A DNA stretch of 64,000 nucleotides, from NCBI GenBank assembly GCA_033002965.1, contig JAURVB010005960.1, positions 1 to 64,000 on the forward strand, in the 5' to 3' direction. The position numbers were made by a program, and so were the translations under genes. This document shows, one piece after another, positions 24,700 through 37,519 of the stretch (positions within the stretch are counted from its first letter, which is position 1; every line of letters begins with the position of its first letter). The notes under the pieces are model-generated. The model saw only the letters and a program-made list of their open reading frames with translations, had not been told where the DNA came from and searched no databases. Source of the stretch: Piper betle (taxonomy: Eukaryota > Streptophyta > Magnoliopsida > Piperales > Piperaceae).

Positions 24700-27600
24700 A
24701 TGGGTCGCTCCCGCGGTGTGCACAATTCCACCGAGGAGGACACCGGCCACAGGTCCCAACTCTTCCGGCCTTCCTTTTTTACTTCTATTTTCCTACAATT
24801 TGGTGTTTGATTGGTGAATTATTAATTATTGTGAGAATTCTTATGGTCTGTTGGTGTTTGTTGGAAGTATTGTTTGTTGTGGTTGTTAGGCGTCAAATTT
24901 GTATGTTTAGTGTGTGTTGTCATTTGTGTAATAGAACAATGTGGTTAAGCCAGCTTGATTGATTACTCAGGTTTGGTCACTTGGGATAGCTTTCTGAAAG
25001 TATGAGCTAGTCTTTTTTTTGGTTCGTGGATCACGACATATTTAGTTCACTTTTTTTAATAACTTGTTTAGTATGGATTGATTATTGTGCATTTTACGTT
25101 ATCTGCATTTCGGATTGCAAATAGCCTGTTGATGTAAATTTGCTTTAATTCTGCCATTTGTTGCTAGGGGCTAGTTATATGTTTCTTTATATGTATTTTT
25201 TTCAATTGAAAATGAAGAGTTTCTGTTGGCGGTTGCCAAACTAATTTATGTGTTGATTATACAGATCAAAAAGGAGAAGAGTTGCTCCTCCTGGCGATAA
25301 TGTAGAGGCTGCAGTTGCAGGTACTTTGGTTTTAGGAATTTCACAGCCTCTAACATTGTAATTTTTTGTTGAATCTTATGCATTTGTAATTGTTTTTAAT
25401 TAAGAAAAAAAGGCATATGTGGCTAGAGTTTGTCCAAGTTCGTGTGAAAATCAGCCATGGCTGGTTCTGCTTTTATTTATGCATCATTGGTGGCTGTGAG
25501 TTGTTAAAAAAACCTTTTTACTCATTATCTTCTGTTGAAGAAACTAAAATGTCTACCTAGTTTTTTTAATGTGTTTACTATTTTATTTGATGATCTTGTA
25601 CCTTATTTCATTGTGCAGCTCAGGGAACAACTGAAGGCAAGAAGGCTTTATACCACTGCAATTATTGCAATAAGGACATATCTGGCAAGATTCGTATCAA
25701 ATGTACTACATGCCCTGATTTTGACCTCTGCGTGGAATGTTTTTCAGTGGGTGCAGCTGTTAAACCCCATGAAAGTATTCACACATATAGGGTTATGGTT
25801 GGTGCCTTCTTCTTTGTGTTTCTTCATTTTATGACCTATTTGATGACACAAAATTGACAAAGATAGTTTAGTTGCTTTTGAAGTGGCTGCTTTTGTTGTG
25901 ATTGGAGGTAACATTTTTTGACATTATAGCTCCACTTTTGTTCTGAAAGTTTGTTAAGTAGATGAAGTTACATGATATAGTCTCAGGTATTTGTTATATA
26001 ACTATTTTCATACTTTCATGTTAGTTCATATTCATCAATGTAAATTTTATTAAATAATCACTTGATGTCCAATAGGTATCCAATATTTGGAGATTTATAT
26101 ATTGACGATGATGTCCGAATTTATCTCATTTTCTCTCTTTCAAGAATTGCAACAGGAAAAACATCCAACTTAGAAATTTGCATGGATTTTGTGTCAATGA
26201 TCTAATTCGAAAGAAATTAATTTACTATGGAAAATCTATGTCTTCAACCTCAACATAGCTGGAATAAGAGGAAGGTGAAGATGATGATCAGTTTTTATTG
26301 AGCTGGCTACCTTTGTTAAGGTCTGGGATGATAATTTTTTTAAGGATAGGTCATCTCATCTAGGCATCCATGATTTTGCCACAACCCCCAGCTCCTCATC
26401 TAAGACGATGGAGAGGGCAGTGATGGGGTTGGTCCTAATCTTGGCCGTTCATTTCATGTAACCATGGATGGAGGCTAAAATGGTGGTGACCTTTCTGAAG
26501 GTCACCCTTAGGTTTCATTTTGCCTTAGCCCGATATTTTCTATGGAATAAATACATGAGGTGACAAAATAAATTTTATGATATTCTTTCACAGGATAATT
26601 TATCTTTTCCTCTCATTTATCCAGACTGGAATGCTGATGAAGAAATACTTCTTCTTGAGGTATGCATTGTTTTTCCATTTAAGATCTCTTTCAATTTTTT
26701 GAGTCAAAATATTGTGCAAATACAAAGCCTAATCATGAACCTTATTTTAGGGAATTGAAATGTATGGACTGGGAAATTGGGCAGAAGTTGCTGAACATGT
26801 TGGTACAAAAAGCAAAGCTCAATGTATTGAGCACTACACGACTGCATACATGAATTCTCCTTGTTACCCACTTCCAGTATTGCTCTCGTTCAATGCCTTT
26901 TTTATTTTTTGCTGTATTTTGGCTCTAGATATAAAAGGGTTGAGCCTGGTGCACATGATCCTGCTTGTGTGGGATTTGGGTAAATGTCAGAACACAGAGT
27001 CTATATAGCTGCTTCACCCAGCGATTGCATGATGTCTTATCAAAAAAAATCCATGACCTCTTGGTGATGCGGCGACATCTCTTATTAGTTGCACCAGGCC
27101 TTTCCTTATCCTTCAATATATAAATTCATATTAATTCTAGTAATGTCTTTACCGTGTACAGGACATGTCTCATGTTGTCGGGAAAAATCGGAAAGAGCTT
27201 CTTGCTATGGCTAAAGGCCATGGGGATGGGAAAAGAGGTATTGTAATTGGTGTAAGATACTTTTTGTCCAGACAAAGCTTTATCGCTGTAAAACACGCCT
27301 CAATTAGCTTTAAGCTTGCTTTTCTTGTTTCAGCAGCACAAATGTGGTTTTATTGTTATATGCATTGAATACTGTTCTCTATTTTGCTCCTAAGTGTACA
27401 TTGAATTATTTATAGAGGCTTTGATCTTTGATAAGTTATCCCTAATGACATTCCAAGTTAAGTGACTTTATGATTTTATATTTATTGGCTAGTCAGGGAA
27501 ATAGGGTAATATGAAGACAATATAAATGGTAAATGTTGATCAATATGTTACGTTTACTTTCATTAATTTTGGATTGAAGCAGTCACTTGGCAACATCAAC

Positions 27601-30532
27601 ACGGATTTGGAAACTAAACTTGGAATTTCTCAATTTTCAAACAGGACACTTTGAACCATATATTGTCCTGGTACTCGATAGACGTATTAATTAAGTGAGG
27701 TTGTGATTTTGTTTGATTGAAATTCAGGATAATAAGAGAGTTTAAAGACTAAATAGAGAGGAAAATGACTTAAATAGTTTTATTATTTGTATCCTTTTAG
27801 TGGAACCCATTATGTTGGATGATCAATGTAGGCTTATTATGTCCACTTGATAGTTGCTATAGAAAACGCTGGATTGCACTTGATTCTAACCTGTAGGATA
27901 TTGTTGTCGCTGGATTGCACTTGATTCTAACCTGTAGGATATTGTTGTCTTACTTCTGGTCATCATATCAAATATATATATTTTTTATACTAAGTCATAT
28001 GCAGCCCTATATTCTTCTTCAGTTGCCAGGTTGTGATGTTAGATTTCTTTTTTGTCTCTACAGGTTTTTCCATGGCAGGAGAGACACCAAAAGAAGACTC
28101 TAAGTTTTCTCCTAGGATTAAGTAAAGATTATTGTCCTTTTACTTTGTACTATATGTCCATGTTCTTTCCTCTTGATTCTTGGATACCTATCTGTCATTC
28201 TTAGAAATGAGGAAGCTGCTCCAGGCTGCTCACCGTCAAGTTTTACTTCAGGTGTCTAATGAATTGACCAAGATTTATGCTCTCTCTTTTACCTCTGCTT
28301 TAAAACCCTTTGATTAAAAAATTGGAACTCAGCAATTGTGCTAATTCCTTCTTTCAGAAGGTAACTACATAGATTCCAAGATGAAAACTGTAGGTTTTAG
28401 TGAGGGAAAGAAGGCATTGAATACGGTGCATGTGAAAAAGGATGGTTCTGATGGAGTCAAAGTGGAAAACATGACATTAGTTGAAGGTATATAGACTTCC
28501 CTTATTGTTCTAATTAGACTGAGGTGAAAAGAGAGTTTGATTGTTTTTAATTTTGGCAGATTCTCAGGTCGATAGGAGTATTGGGGGAAAAAAACCTAAA
28601 TATTCAGTAGATGAATCAATCACAGCGCAGAGCGGTTATAACCCAAAGAGACAAGAGTTTGATCCTGAATATGACAATGATGCAGAGCAGCCACTGGCAG
28701 AAATGGAGTTTAAGGATAATGATACAGAAGCTGAAAGGGAACTAAAGCTCCGAGTTCTACACATATACCATTCAAGGTAAGATGATGAGGTGTATACCCT
28801 TAATGTACACCCGCCATAAACTTATCCATACTGGTTTGGGCTGGCTATCTAGATTTTGCGTCACCCAAGTGTTTGATTTGAAATTTTAATTGACAATTCA
28901 AAACTTGCTTAAAAATGACAAGAAACATTGTGAGTTTTCTGATTGAATGTATGCTAGCATGTATTTACTGACTTTCAGCTTTATGTTTTATGCTTAACTA
29001 CTGGTTTCTTCCTATGCTTAACTCATTATTTTAATAGGCTTGATGAAAGGAAAAGGAGGAAAGATTTTATTCTGGAAAGGAATCTACTTTATCCTAATCC
29101 ACTGGAAAATAAATGGTCACCTGAAGATCGCCAACTATATGAGCGCTGCAAAGTCTTCATGCGTTTCCACACTCAAGAGGAACATGATGCATTTGTTCAT
29201 GGTCTTATCATGGAGCGAAATATACGAAAAAGAATACAAGAACTTCAGGTGTGTCACCTCTTATGTCTTCAACCCCACCAACATATTTTCCATTGGGTTA
29301 ATCGATGTGGAAGAACCTTTATGGTTGAAACATGAAGTTTTCTCATTGTTGTTGTTTGAAATATATTGGCTTTTGATGGCATTTTGGAATGTTTTTGTAA
29401 GGGTCATATAGATTTAATAATTGTTGTTTGTATCATGCCATATTTCCTGATATTTAACTGTGTTCATTTACATCACACTCGCTCTGTTTTGTAGTTTTGT
29501 CAGTGAACTTGATAATTATGCTTTATTATTGTTTAATTTCAACTGTCCCCTTATACTTTTTTAATAGGAATGCCGAGCTGCTGGCTGTCACACAATGGCA
29601 GAAGCAGAAAGATACAGTGCTCAAAGAAGGCTTCAAGAATCTGAAGCTAATAAACCAAGAGAAAGTGGCTCTGAAGCCCCATCTAGTAAGATTGTTCAGA
29701 AGTCAAATTGTCCCATGAACAGAGAAAAAGGAGAATCTGAAGGAAGTGTCCAGGCTGTTGTTGACGGTCACCAGAAAATTAAAGGTGTTACAACTGGAGT
29801 AGTTGTCAATGGTAAAGACTTGTCATCAACCGTCCCCAAATCATTTGATGACTGGGATGTCACGGGACTTCCTGGAGCAGAGCTCCTATCAGACAACGTA
29901 AGCAAGATGCATTCTTTGAGGCAAATTTTTGCATTCAGAGGCCAAAAACTCAATTTTAGAACAAAAAACAATTTTAAAGGATTTCTTTTGTGGCACTCTT
30001 CTTTTTTATACCATGCAACCTTCTAAGGCAAATTTGATAATTTAGCTGTAATTAAAGGCTGAAGAATGTTGCCCTTAGGCCAGTGAAGATCATGGCTTGG
30101 TATTATAATTATGCTTTAAAATGATGCTTGTCACGACCATATGTCTGATATGATAAAATTAGGTTTATTTGTATTGGATTGCAATTATGAGTACACCCTT
30201 GGTTTTATATTTTCCCATTGATTCTTATGCCTGGGGGTTTTTAGTTTCTAGTTTATAACCAATGTGTTCTACCGGCTGAGTATCATTACTGAGTGTTATA
30301 ACTGTTTTTTTTTTTTGGCCAGGATGTTCAACTTTGCTGTGAGTGTAGATTACTGCCGGTTCATTACTTGAAAATGCAAGAGACTTTGGCTGTTGAGATT
30401 TTCAAGGGAAAAATTACCCATAAATCGGATGCATATCCATTGTTCAATGTTGATCCGGCCAAAGTTGATCGGGTGTATGACATGCTAGTAAAAAAGGGGT
30501 TAGTGAAATCGGAGGAAGTCCTTGCTTCATAG
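24700..30532 (+). CDS. ADA2: Transcriptional adaptor ADA2
   Basis: Adaptor of SAGA-type histone acetyltransferase complexes that binds and stimulates GCN5 in the nucleus. Thirteen exons: 24700-24752, 25265-25320, 25619-25797, 26594-26659, 26751-26876, 27162-27237, 28064-28121, 28205-28251, 28358-28486, 28560-28776, 29038-29248, 29568-29897, 30323-30532. They total 585 residues and all phases agree. Domains in order: ZZ zinc finger around residues 46-92 ([22 protein letters not shown]), SANT/Myb domain around 105-155 ([19 protein letters not shown]), the ADA2 block [17 protein letters not shown] in exon 11, and a C-terminal SWIRM domain with [20 protein letters not shown]. The start is chosen because MGRSRG opens plant ADA2 proteins. 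Distinguishing ADA2a from ADA2b was not attempted. Confidence 0.93.
27867..27948. repeat. Perfect 41-bp tandem duplication in ADA2 intron 6
   Basis: 27867-27907 and 27908-27948 are identical as read, each starting CGCTGGATTGCAC and ending ATATTGTTGT. Perfect identity of an intronic tandem copy suggests a recent duplication. Confidence 0.9.
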
Positions 30533-31477
30533 TTTTGTTATATATATATATATATATTCATATATTTCTCGTCATTGGATGTTCTTCAGTTCTCTTGTCT
30601 ATTTGTATATTTTTTCATTGTTCCCCAGGAATTGTACTGTTAAATTCATTAGAACCTCTTACTGCGGGAGGGTATCTGCGGATGTTATGAAGACACCTTG
30701 ATAATAGATATCTGATGGTCAATTTGCTCATGGGGTTGATATCATAAGCTCTTTCTTTCTTTCATGTCTATTCTTCTGGGTTCGAGCCTTTGTTTTGTCT
30801 GTGTCTGGAAGGAGCTTCTCTGCGCAATAATGCTCGTGTTTGAAAGTGTAACCCCACCCCGATTGCTATCCCTGTCTTTTTCAAAGCAATCGACGCAAAT
30901 AACAAATCTTCCAAAGACACTCTTTTCATGTACTTGCCTTTCCAAAACCCAATTCTGTAACTGTTTTTTTCGCTTTGTTTATCAGTCTCACGCTTTTAAA
31001 TGCAACGATAAATGTGATTAATTATCGTCCTCAATAAGTTTGTTAAAGAGGGGTAGATATTTCCGAATTGTGTGCTCATGTCATCTCCCTTACCCAATTC
31101 CATCAATGGAAGAACAATTTCTTCCTGCTGCAGGCAACTATGATATGTATGATATTGATAATACACTGCTGACAGCTTGTTTATTTATTTGACTAAAAGT
31201 AATATATGCATGGCCGTCATTCAATAACTAATGAAATTCTGACAAGCAATTATCATCAAATTTGTTTGTGTAATAAAATGCATACACCTGTAACACCAGA
31301 CAGCCCAACAGATGCCATGTCGAAATAACTCATTCAGTAATTGTATATGCGACTTTGATGATGCTTATCATTTTAGCAAACTGGGCAAAGTTCATTGTCT
31401 TCTTTTGCCGGGTATCTAACCCGTTGCTGTGCTGTGGAATCTATATCAGCGTCGAAATATTACTGGCCGCATCAACA
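30533..31477. other. Spacer between ADA2 and the P450 cluster
   Basis: Contains the ADA2 3' region, with a short TA run near 30540-30556, then AT-rich sequence. From about 31355 it resembles the region upstream of the second P450 copy (sharing TTTTGCCGGGTATCT), so this part belongs to the duplicated P450 promoter. Confidence 0.6.
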
Positions 31478-31485
31478 TATATAAA
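31478..31485 (+). promoter_or_regulatory. Putative TATA box of P450 copy 1
   Basis: TATATAAA lies 85-92 bases before the start codon. The tandem pseudogene copy has a related ATGTAAATAAAAGAGAGC in the equivalent place. Confidence 0.55.
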
Positions 31486-31569
31486 AAGAGAGCATGCAGC
31501 AGCTAAACATTTCCATAACATATTGGAGAGTCCATTCCATCCAATACAATTCTGCTTGTTCCAAGGACA

Positions 31570-33596
31570 ATGGAACTAGATCAGTTTTTGTTCCTCCTGG
31601 CTTTCTTTCTCTTTGTTCTGATGTTGATCAACACATCAACCAATTACAAAACTCAAAGGCTGAAATCCCACAAGCGGCATCTTCCCCGGGGCCTTGGAAA
31701 CTGCCGTTCATAGGCAGCTTGCACCACTTGGTTGGGAGCTCATTGCCCCACCATGCCCTTAGGAACTTGGCTAGAGTCCATGGCCCCTTGATGCACCTGC
31801 AGCTGGGCGAGGTCTCCACTGTGGTAGTCTCATCTTCCCAAGTGGCCAAGGAGATCATGAAGACTCATGACCTCAACTTCTCTTATAGAGATCAGATCCT
31901 CACCGCGAAGATTATTACCTATGGTTGTGTCGATCTTATCTTCTCTCCTTATGGTCCATATTGGAGACAACTTAGGAGAATCTGCATGAGCGAGCTGCTG
32001 GGAGCAAAACGTGTCCAATCTTTTGAGCTTATTAGAGTAGAAGAGGTTGGCTATCTGGTTCGAACTGTCTCAGAGAGTCGTGGGATGGTGAACCTCTCAC
32101 ATTTGTTTTTGTCCTTCACAAATGATGTAACTGCCAGGGCAGCATTTGGTTCCAAGTGTAGAGATAGAGAAGCTTTTTTGGCTAAGATGAAGCAGACGGT
32201 AGAGTCTACTAGTGGTTTTGAACTAGCAGATTTGTTCCCTTCTTCTAGCCTGATGCCTATGATCAGTGGAACCCAGAAAAAATTGGAGAAGATTCACAAG
32301 GAATTGGATGTGATGTTGGATGAAATCGTAAGAGAACACAAGGAGATGATGCCATATGAGGAAGAACACGTGGAGGACCTGGTTGACGTATTGTTAAGGC
32401 TGCAGAGGGATGGAGGCCTTGAGTATCCTTTAACCGATGAAAGTATGAAGGCCTTCATTTTGGTGAGTATATAATCTGCCTTCAAATTTGTTAGTCAATC
32501 AAGGTCTTGAAGTCATGTTGCCTCCTGTAACTCTGTTATAGTTTCGTAAGATACCATTATACCAATCTGGGTTATCTGCCAAATTTCCTTGATTTGGGTG
32601 GGTGGCCTATATGCTAAATTAATTGACAGTGGTTGGTTGATGATGTTGAAATATGGATCGAGTGGGTGACTTTACTTATGTTAAAATGTTTTCTTCAATG
32701 GTTGACTTTAGCAGGTTTTGAATTCTTGAGCTTTAATGGTATTAGCTATTGACAATGGTATTTCATTATAGGTTTTGGTGTTTGTATGAAAAATTATTGG
32801 ACGTCCTTCATTCTCTTACTCTTCCCTAAAAAAATTTCAAGTACTCTCCAAGACGAGTTCAACATTGAAAAGCTTCCGGTTATCATTCCTTGCAATCTTC
32901 ACCAAATCAAAACACGTTAATGTAAAATAAAGGAAATATTAATTGTGCCTAAACATTTCTATCCTCGTGTTTTTTATTTTCCCAGGAATTGTTTATAGCA
33001 GGAAGCGAGACATCATCGACGGCTCTAGAATGGATAATGGCCGAGTTGATGAAAAATCCCAGTGTCATGAAGAAGGCACAAACAGAGGTGAGGAAGGCAT
33101 GCCATGGAAAACCAGGTTTCAAAGAGGAAGATATACAAGAACTGAGTTACCTGAAGCTTGTTATTAAAGAGACTCTAAGGCTGCACCCCCGGCTCCCTTG
33201 CTCATACCAAGGGAGTGTAGAGATGATTGTGAGATAAATGGGTATGAGATACCATCAAAGTCCAAAGTCATTGTGAATGCCTGGGCTATTGGAAGGGACC
33301 CAAATATCTGGGATGATGCCGAGAGCTTCAAACCAGAGAGGTTTATCAATTTGGCAGTGGACTTCAAGGGTGCCAACTTTGAGTTAATACCCTTTGGAGC
33401 TGGTAGAAGAATGTGCCCAGGAAGTGCGTTTGGTTTAGCTAACATTGAGCTTCCAGTTGCTAAGCTGCTCTACCACTTTGATTGGAAACTTCCCCCAGGT
33501 GTAGAGCCCAATTGCTTAGATATGTCTGAAAAATTTGGAGCTACAACATGTAGGAGGTCCAGCCTCGTACTATATGCTGCACCTTATAAGTCTTAG
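31570..33596 (+). CDS. Cytochrome P450, CYP71 family-like, with two single-base gaps
   Basis: Membrane-bound CYP71-clan monooxygenase of the ER, probably in terpenoid or other specialised metabolism; the substrate is unknown. Exons are 31570-32462 and 32986-33596, with the usual single phase-0 CYP71 intron. The signal anchor [19 protein letters not shown] is in one frame, whereas the proline hinge onward is in another: the C run at 31684-31687 is one base short of the family motif LPPGPWKLP. A second identical type of gap lies in the C run at 33186-33190, after the K-helix ETLRLHP. Allowing for both gives 501 residues with I-helix [12 protein letters not shown] and haem-binding [10 protein letters not shown]. 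No other stop was seen. Either a recent pseudogene or, more likely, an intact gene with sequence errors. Confidence 0.85.
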
Positions 33597-33967
33597 CCAT
33601 CGCTCTTGACAAAAGAAAAGTATATTTTTCATTATCCGCATGCGACGTGCTAACCAATATGATAAATGCCAAGTCAAATAACTTGTTCAGTATTATATAT
33701 AACATATATGCGACTTTGTTTCTTTTTTTGGTTTTTTGCAAACATATGCGACTTCGTTACCTCTGTCATATCGTTTTAAGAAAACTCAAAGCATGTTCAT
33801 TGTTCGCTTTTGCCGGGTATCTTAACATCTGTGCGGTGGAATCCATCTCAATCAATCAATATGTAAATAAAAGAGAGCAACGTGAGCTTATAAATTTGAT
33901 CATAACTTATATTAGTGAGTGCATTTCATTCAATACAATTGAAATTGATCTGCTTGTTCTAGGAACA

Positions 33968-35484
33968 ATGGAACTCGACCAGTTTTTGTTCCTCCTGGCT
34001 TTCTTTCTCTTTGTTATGATGTTGATCAACGCATCAACCAATTACAAAACTCATCGGCTAACATGCTACAAGCAGCAGCCCCCCGGCCGTTACCAATTCG
34101 CTTCATGGGCAGCTTGCACCACTTGGTTGGGAGCTCATTGCCCCACCATGCCCTTAGGAACTTGGCTAGAGTCCATTGCCCCTTGATGCACCTGCAGCTG
34201 GGCGACGTCTCCACTGTGGTAGTCTCATCTTCCCAAGTGGCCAAGGAGATACTGAAGACCTCAACTTCTCTGACAGAGATCAGATCCTTACTGCAAAGAT
34301 TATGACCTACGGTTTTGTTGATTTTATCTTCTCGCCTTATGGTCCGTATTGGAGCCAACTTAGAAGAATCTGCATGAGGGAGATGCTAGGAGCCAAAAGG
34401 GTACAATCTTTTGAGCCCATTAAAGAAGAAGAGGTAGGCTGTTTAGTTCGAACCATCTCGGAGAGTCATTGGTCAGTGGTGAACCTCTAGCAGCTGTTTT
34501 TGTCCTTCACAAATGATGTAACGGCCGGGGCAACGTTTGGTTACAAGTGTAGGGATGGAGAAGCGTTTTTGCCGAAGATGAAGCAGATAATAGAGCTCTT
34601 AAGTGGTATTCAGTTATAGCAGATTTGTTCCCTTCTTCTGGTCTTATCCGTCTGAAAAGTGGAACTTCGAAAACATTGGAGAAGATTCACAAGGAACTGG
34701 ATGTGATGCCGGATGAAATCATAAGACCACATAAGGAGATGGTGCCATATAAGGAAGGACATGTTGAGATCTTTGGTTGATGTCTTGTTAAGGGTGCAGA
34801 GGGATGGAAACCTTGATTATCCTTTAACAGATGAAAGTATAATGGCCTTCATTTTGGTCAGTAATTCTGCCTTAACATTTGTTCTTCAATGATCAATATC
34901 TTGAAATTTATTCTACCCATGATGCCTATCTGTTTCCATTTTTATATAGATTGTGAGATACTTACTATATAGACTTATAACATATGCTACAGTTAAAAGC
35001 AGTTCGCACATCTCCACCAATGGATGATGAGCTTGGAATTCTTATCTCGTATATGGTTGTGAAAAGAGTGAAGCTGTCAGTTAAACAAACACTCTTAAAC
35101 ACAACACTGCTCATATTACATTCTTATCTCTGAATATTTTGGAAAATAACCAACATCATTAACTGAATATATACCCTTCATTTAATAGTTGGGGGGAGAG
35201 AAAGCACTGTAATAATTTATTTAAAATTGATTGCTTTGATAATATTAGTTACGGGCCCAACACTTGTTCTCTTTAAATTTTTAAGTCAACTTCCGATATT
35301 TGCTACTGTCACGGATATTTCTTTATGGGGGTGTTAACTACTACTGAAAATTATTGGACGCTATTGATTTTTTTACTTTCACTTTGAAAAATATTTTAGT
35401 ACCCTCTAAGATCCGTTAACTAAGTATCAAACCATCTTCTCAGGTCACCAATACTTCTTAGGTCATTAATCTGTCAACGAAGCG
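33968..35484 (+). pseudogene. Tandem P450 pseudogene (exon 1 plus part of the intron)
   Basis: A duplicate of the neighbouring P450. It starts [19 protein letters not shown] at 33968, and exon 1 similarity runs to 34856. It is clearly dead: frame loss at the proline hinge near 34080, a 7-base deletion near 34258 compared with copy 1, a TAG near 34488, a further frame break near 34610, and more indels around 34710-34780. The intron begins at 34857 and is interrupted by a Copia element. A short piece matching the 3' part of copy 1's intron resumes at 39724, but exon 2 is absent. Confidence 0.88.
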
Positions 35485-35489
35485 AAATT

Positions 35490-36074
35490 TGTTGTTGTGG
35501 AGCCCTATTTGCCGCCAGAGACTTGCCGAAGACTCGTCAGAGTTAGAGAGGATGACTGGACGAGAAGAAGAAAAAGGAGCGAAGGAGGAAGACAGGGAGG
35601 TGAGTGCTCGAGCGCCGTGATGGCAAGCGCTCAAACGTTCGGGTGTTTTGGGAGAGACACACTCTAACCGGAATTTTTGGGCACCCGAGTGCCAAGACGT
35701 GGCCAAAATCGCGTTGAGCGGTTCCGAGCGGTTTTGTACGACTTTCTAAGTTATTTTTGTTTTCTTCTTCACTATTAATTTATAAGATTGAGTGAAAGGG
35801 AAGACTTTTATTCTTCGTTGGAAAAAGGTTTTAGGTTGGGGATCTTTTGTAATCTCATTATATTAGGTTTTGGTGACGAGTTAAGAAGGTTATAATCTCT
35901 ATGAATATAGTAGTAGAAGCTTTTGGTCATATGTCCCGTAGTTTTTAATCTTCGATAAGAGAAGAATTTTCTACGTTAAATATGTGTGTTCATCGTGCTT
36001 GATTTTATCTTTGTTCTTGTTATTATTATTGCACAGATTGTTACAAATTGGAATTCTGCATCAATTTCGTAACA
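35490..36074 (+). repeat. 5' LTR of the Copia element
   Basis: Starts TGTTGTTGTGG and ends TTTCGTAACA, 585 bases. It is followed directly by the primer-binding site. It differs from the 3' LTR by many substitutions and small indels, so the insertion is not young. Confidence 0.88.
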
Positions 36075-36127
36075 ATTGGTATTAAAACATGTTTTGCTCA
36101 TATCAGTGTTGGTTTTGAGTGGGAGTC

Positions 36128-36385
36128 ATGACGGAAGACGAAAATGGAATGATTGAAAAGTTTGATAGGAAGAATTTTGAGTGGTGGAAGATTCAAATGA
36201 AGGACTACTTGTATCAAAAGAATTTATATTTGCCACTATTAGAAGAGAAGCCAGAGAAGATGACCGATGAGGACTGGGTATTGTTGGTCAGGAAGGCTTT
36301 GGCAAGGATACGGTTGTGTTTGATAAAACGGGTTACCTTCAACATCTTCAATGAGAAGATCACTTCAACTATAATGTCAGGCTAG
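36128..36385 (+). pseudogene. Copia gag fragment
   Basis: MTEDENGMIEKFDRKNFEWW, followed by KIQMKDYLYQK, is the N-terminal gag block typical of plant Copia polyproteins. The open frame stops after 85 residues, and later gag sequence, including the zinc knuckle, continues in broken frames. Confidence 0.8.
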
Positions 36386-37519
36386 GTATTATGAGAAACA
36401 ATCTACTTCTTATAAACTTTTCTTTGTTGAAAAGTTTGATTACTTTGAAGATGTTGATGGTTGTTCTGTTGCAAATCATATGAATGAGTTTAACAATATT
36501 TAAAGACAATTGAATCCTTAGATGTCACATTTATTAATGATGTTAGAGTTTTGATGCTTTTATGTTCATTCTCGAATAGTTGAAATAATATTGTGTTGAC
36601 AATAAGTAATGCATCTAAAAGAGCTTTTGAGTTTAATGATGTAGTAATACAATTTTGAATAACTAATGAAGAAGAGTCTTGGTGATTGTGGTGGACCATT
36701 AAGTAGTAATGTTTTATCAATTGATAATAACAAAGGGAAAGAAAGAGGTGAGAAGTTGAACTAAGTGGTCAGCAAAAGAAAGGAGCAGGTCAAAATCTAA
36801 GGGAAAATTTAAAAATACAATAGTGTGTTGGATTTGCAATAATGAAGGACATGTGAAAAATGATTATCCAAACCGAGGAAATGATGAAGCAATTTGGTGA
36901 ATCCTAGTAGAGAGTATGATGACTTGTGTTTGCTTACTTATACAAATTTGAAATTCGAGTCATGGTTTGTGGATTCTGAGGCTTCATTTCTTTGTACTGA
37001 ACATAGGGAATAGTTTGTTAATTATATTTAAGGTGACTTTGGGCATCTGACCGTTAGTAATGGGAGGAATGCAAGATTATTGGTAAGGGGATAATTCAAT
37101 TAAAGTTGCGGAATGAAGGGAAAATGTTTCTATAAGAAGTGAGACACATACCAGAGTTGAAAAAAAAATTTTATATTTGTTAGCAAGTTGGACAATGAGG
37201 GCTACGAGGTGTCATTTGAAGAGAATTACTGGAAGATTGGCAAATGAGCAATAGCAATGATGAAATATGAGAGAAGTGAAACTTTATACTATTCTCTATA
37301 CATGTTGATCATGTTGTTTCTTTGGCACCTAAAAAGAATGAAAAAACAATATTGTGGCAATATTTGGTCACTTGAGTGAGAGTGGCATGAGGATTTTGAA
37401 GTCTAAGGATATTTTGACAGGTATGAAAGATGTTAGCTTTGATTTTTATGAGAATTGTGTATTTGGCAAGTAGAAAAAATAGGAGCTATGCATGAAAAAA
37501 AACATCATGTTTTGTTACT

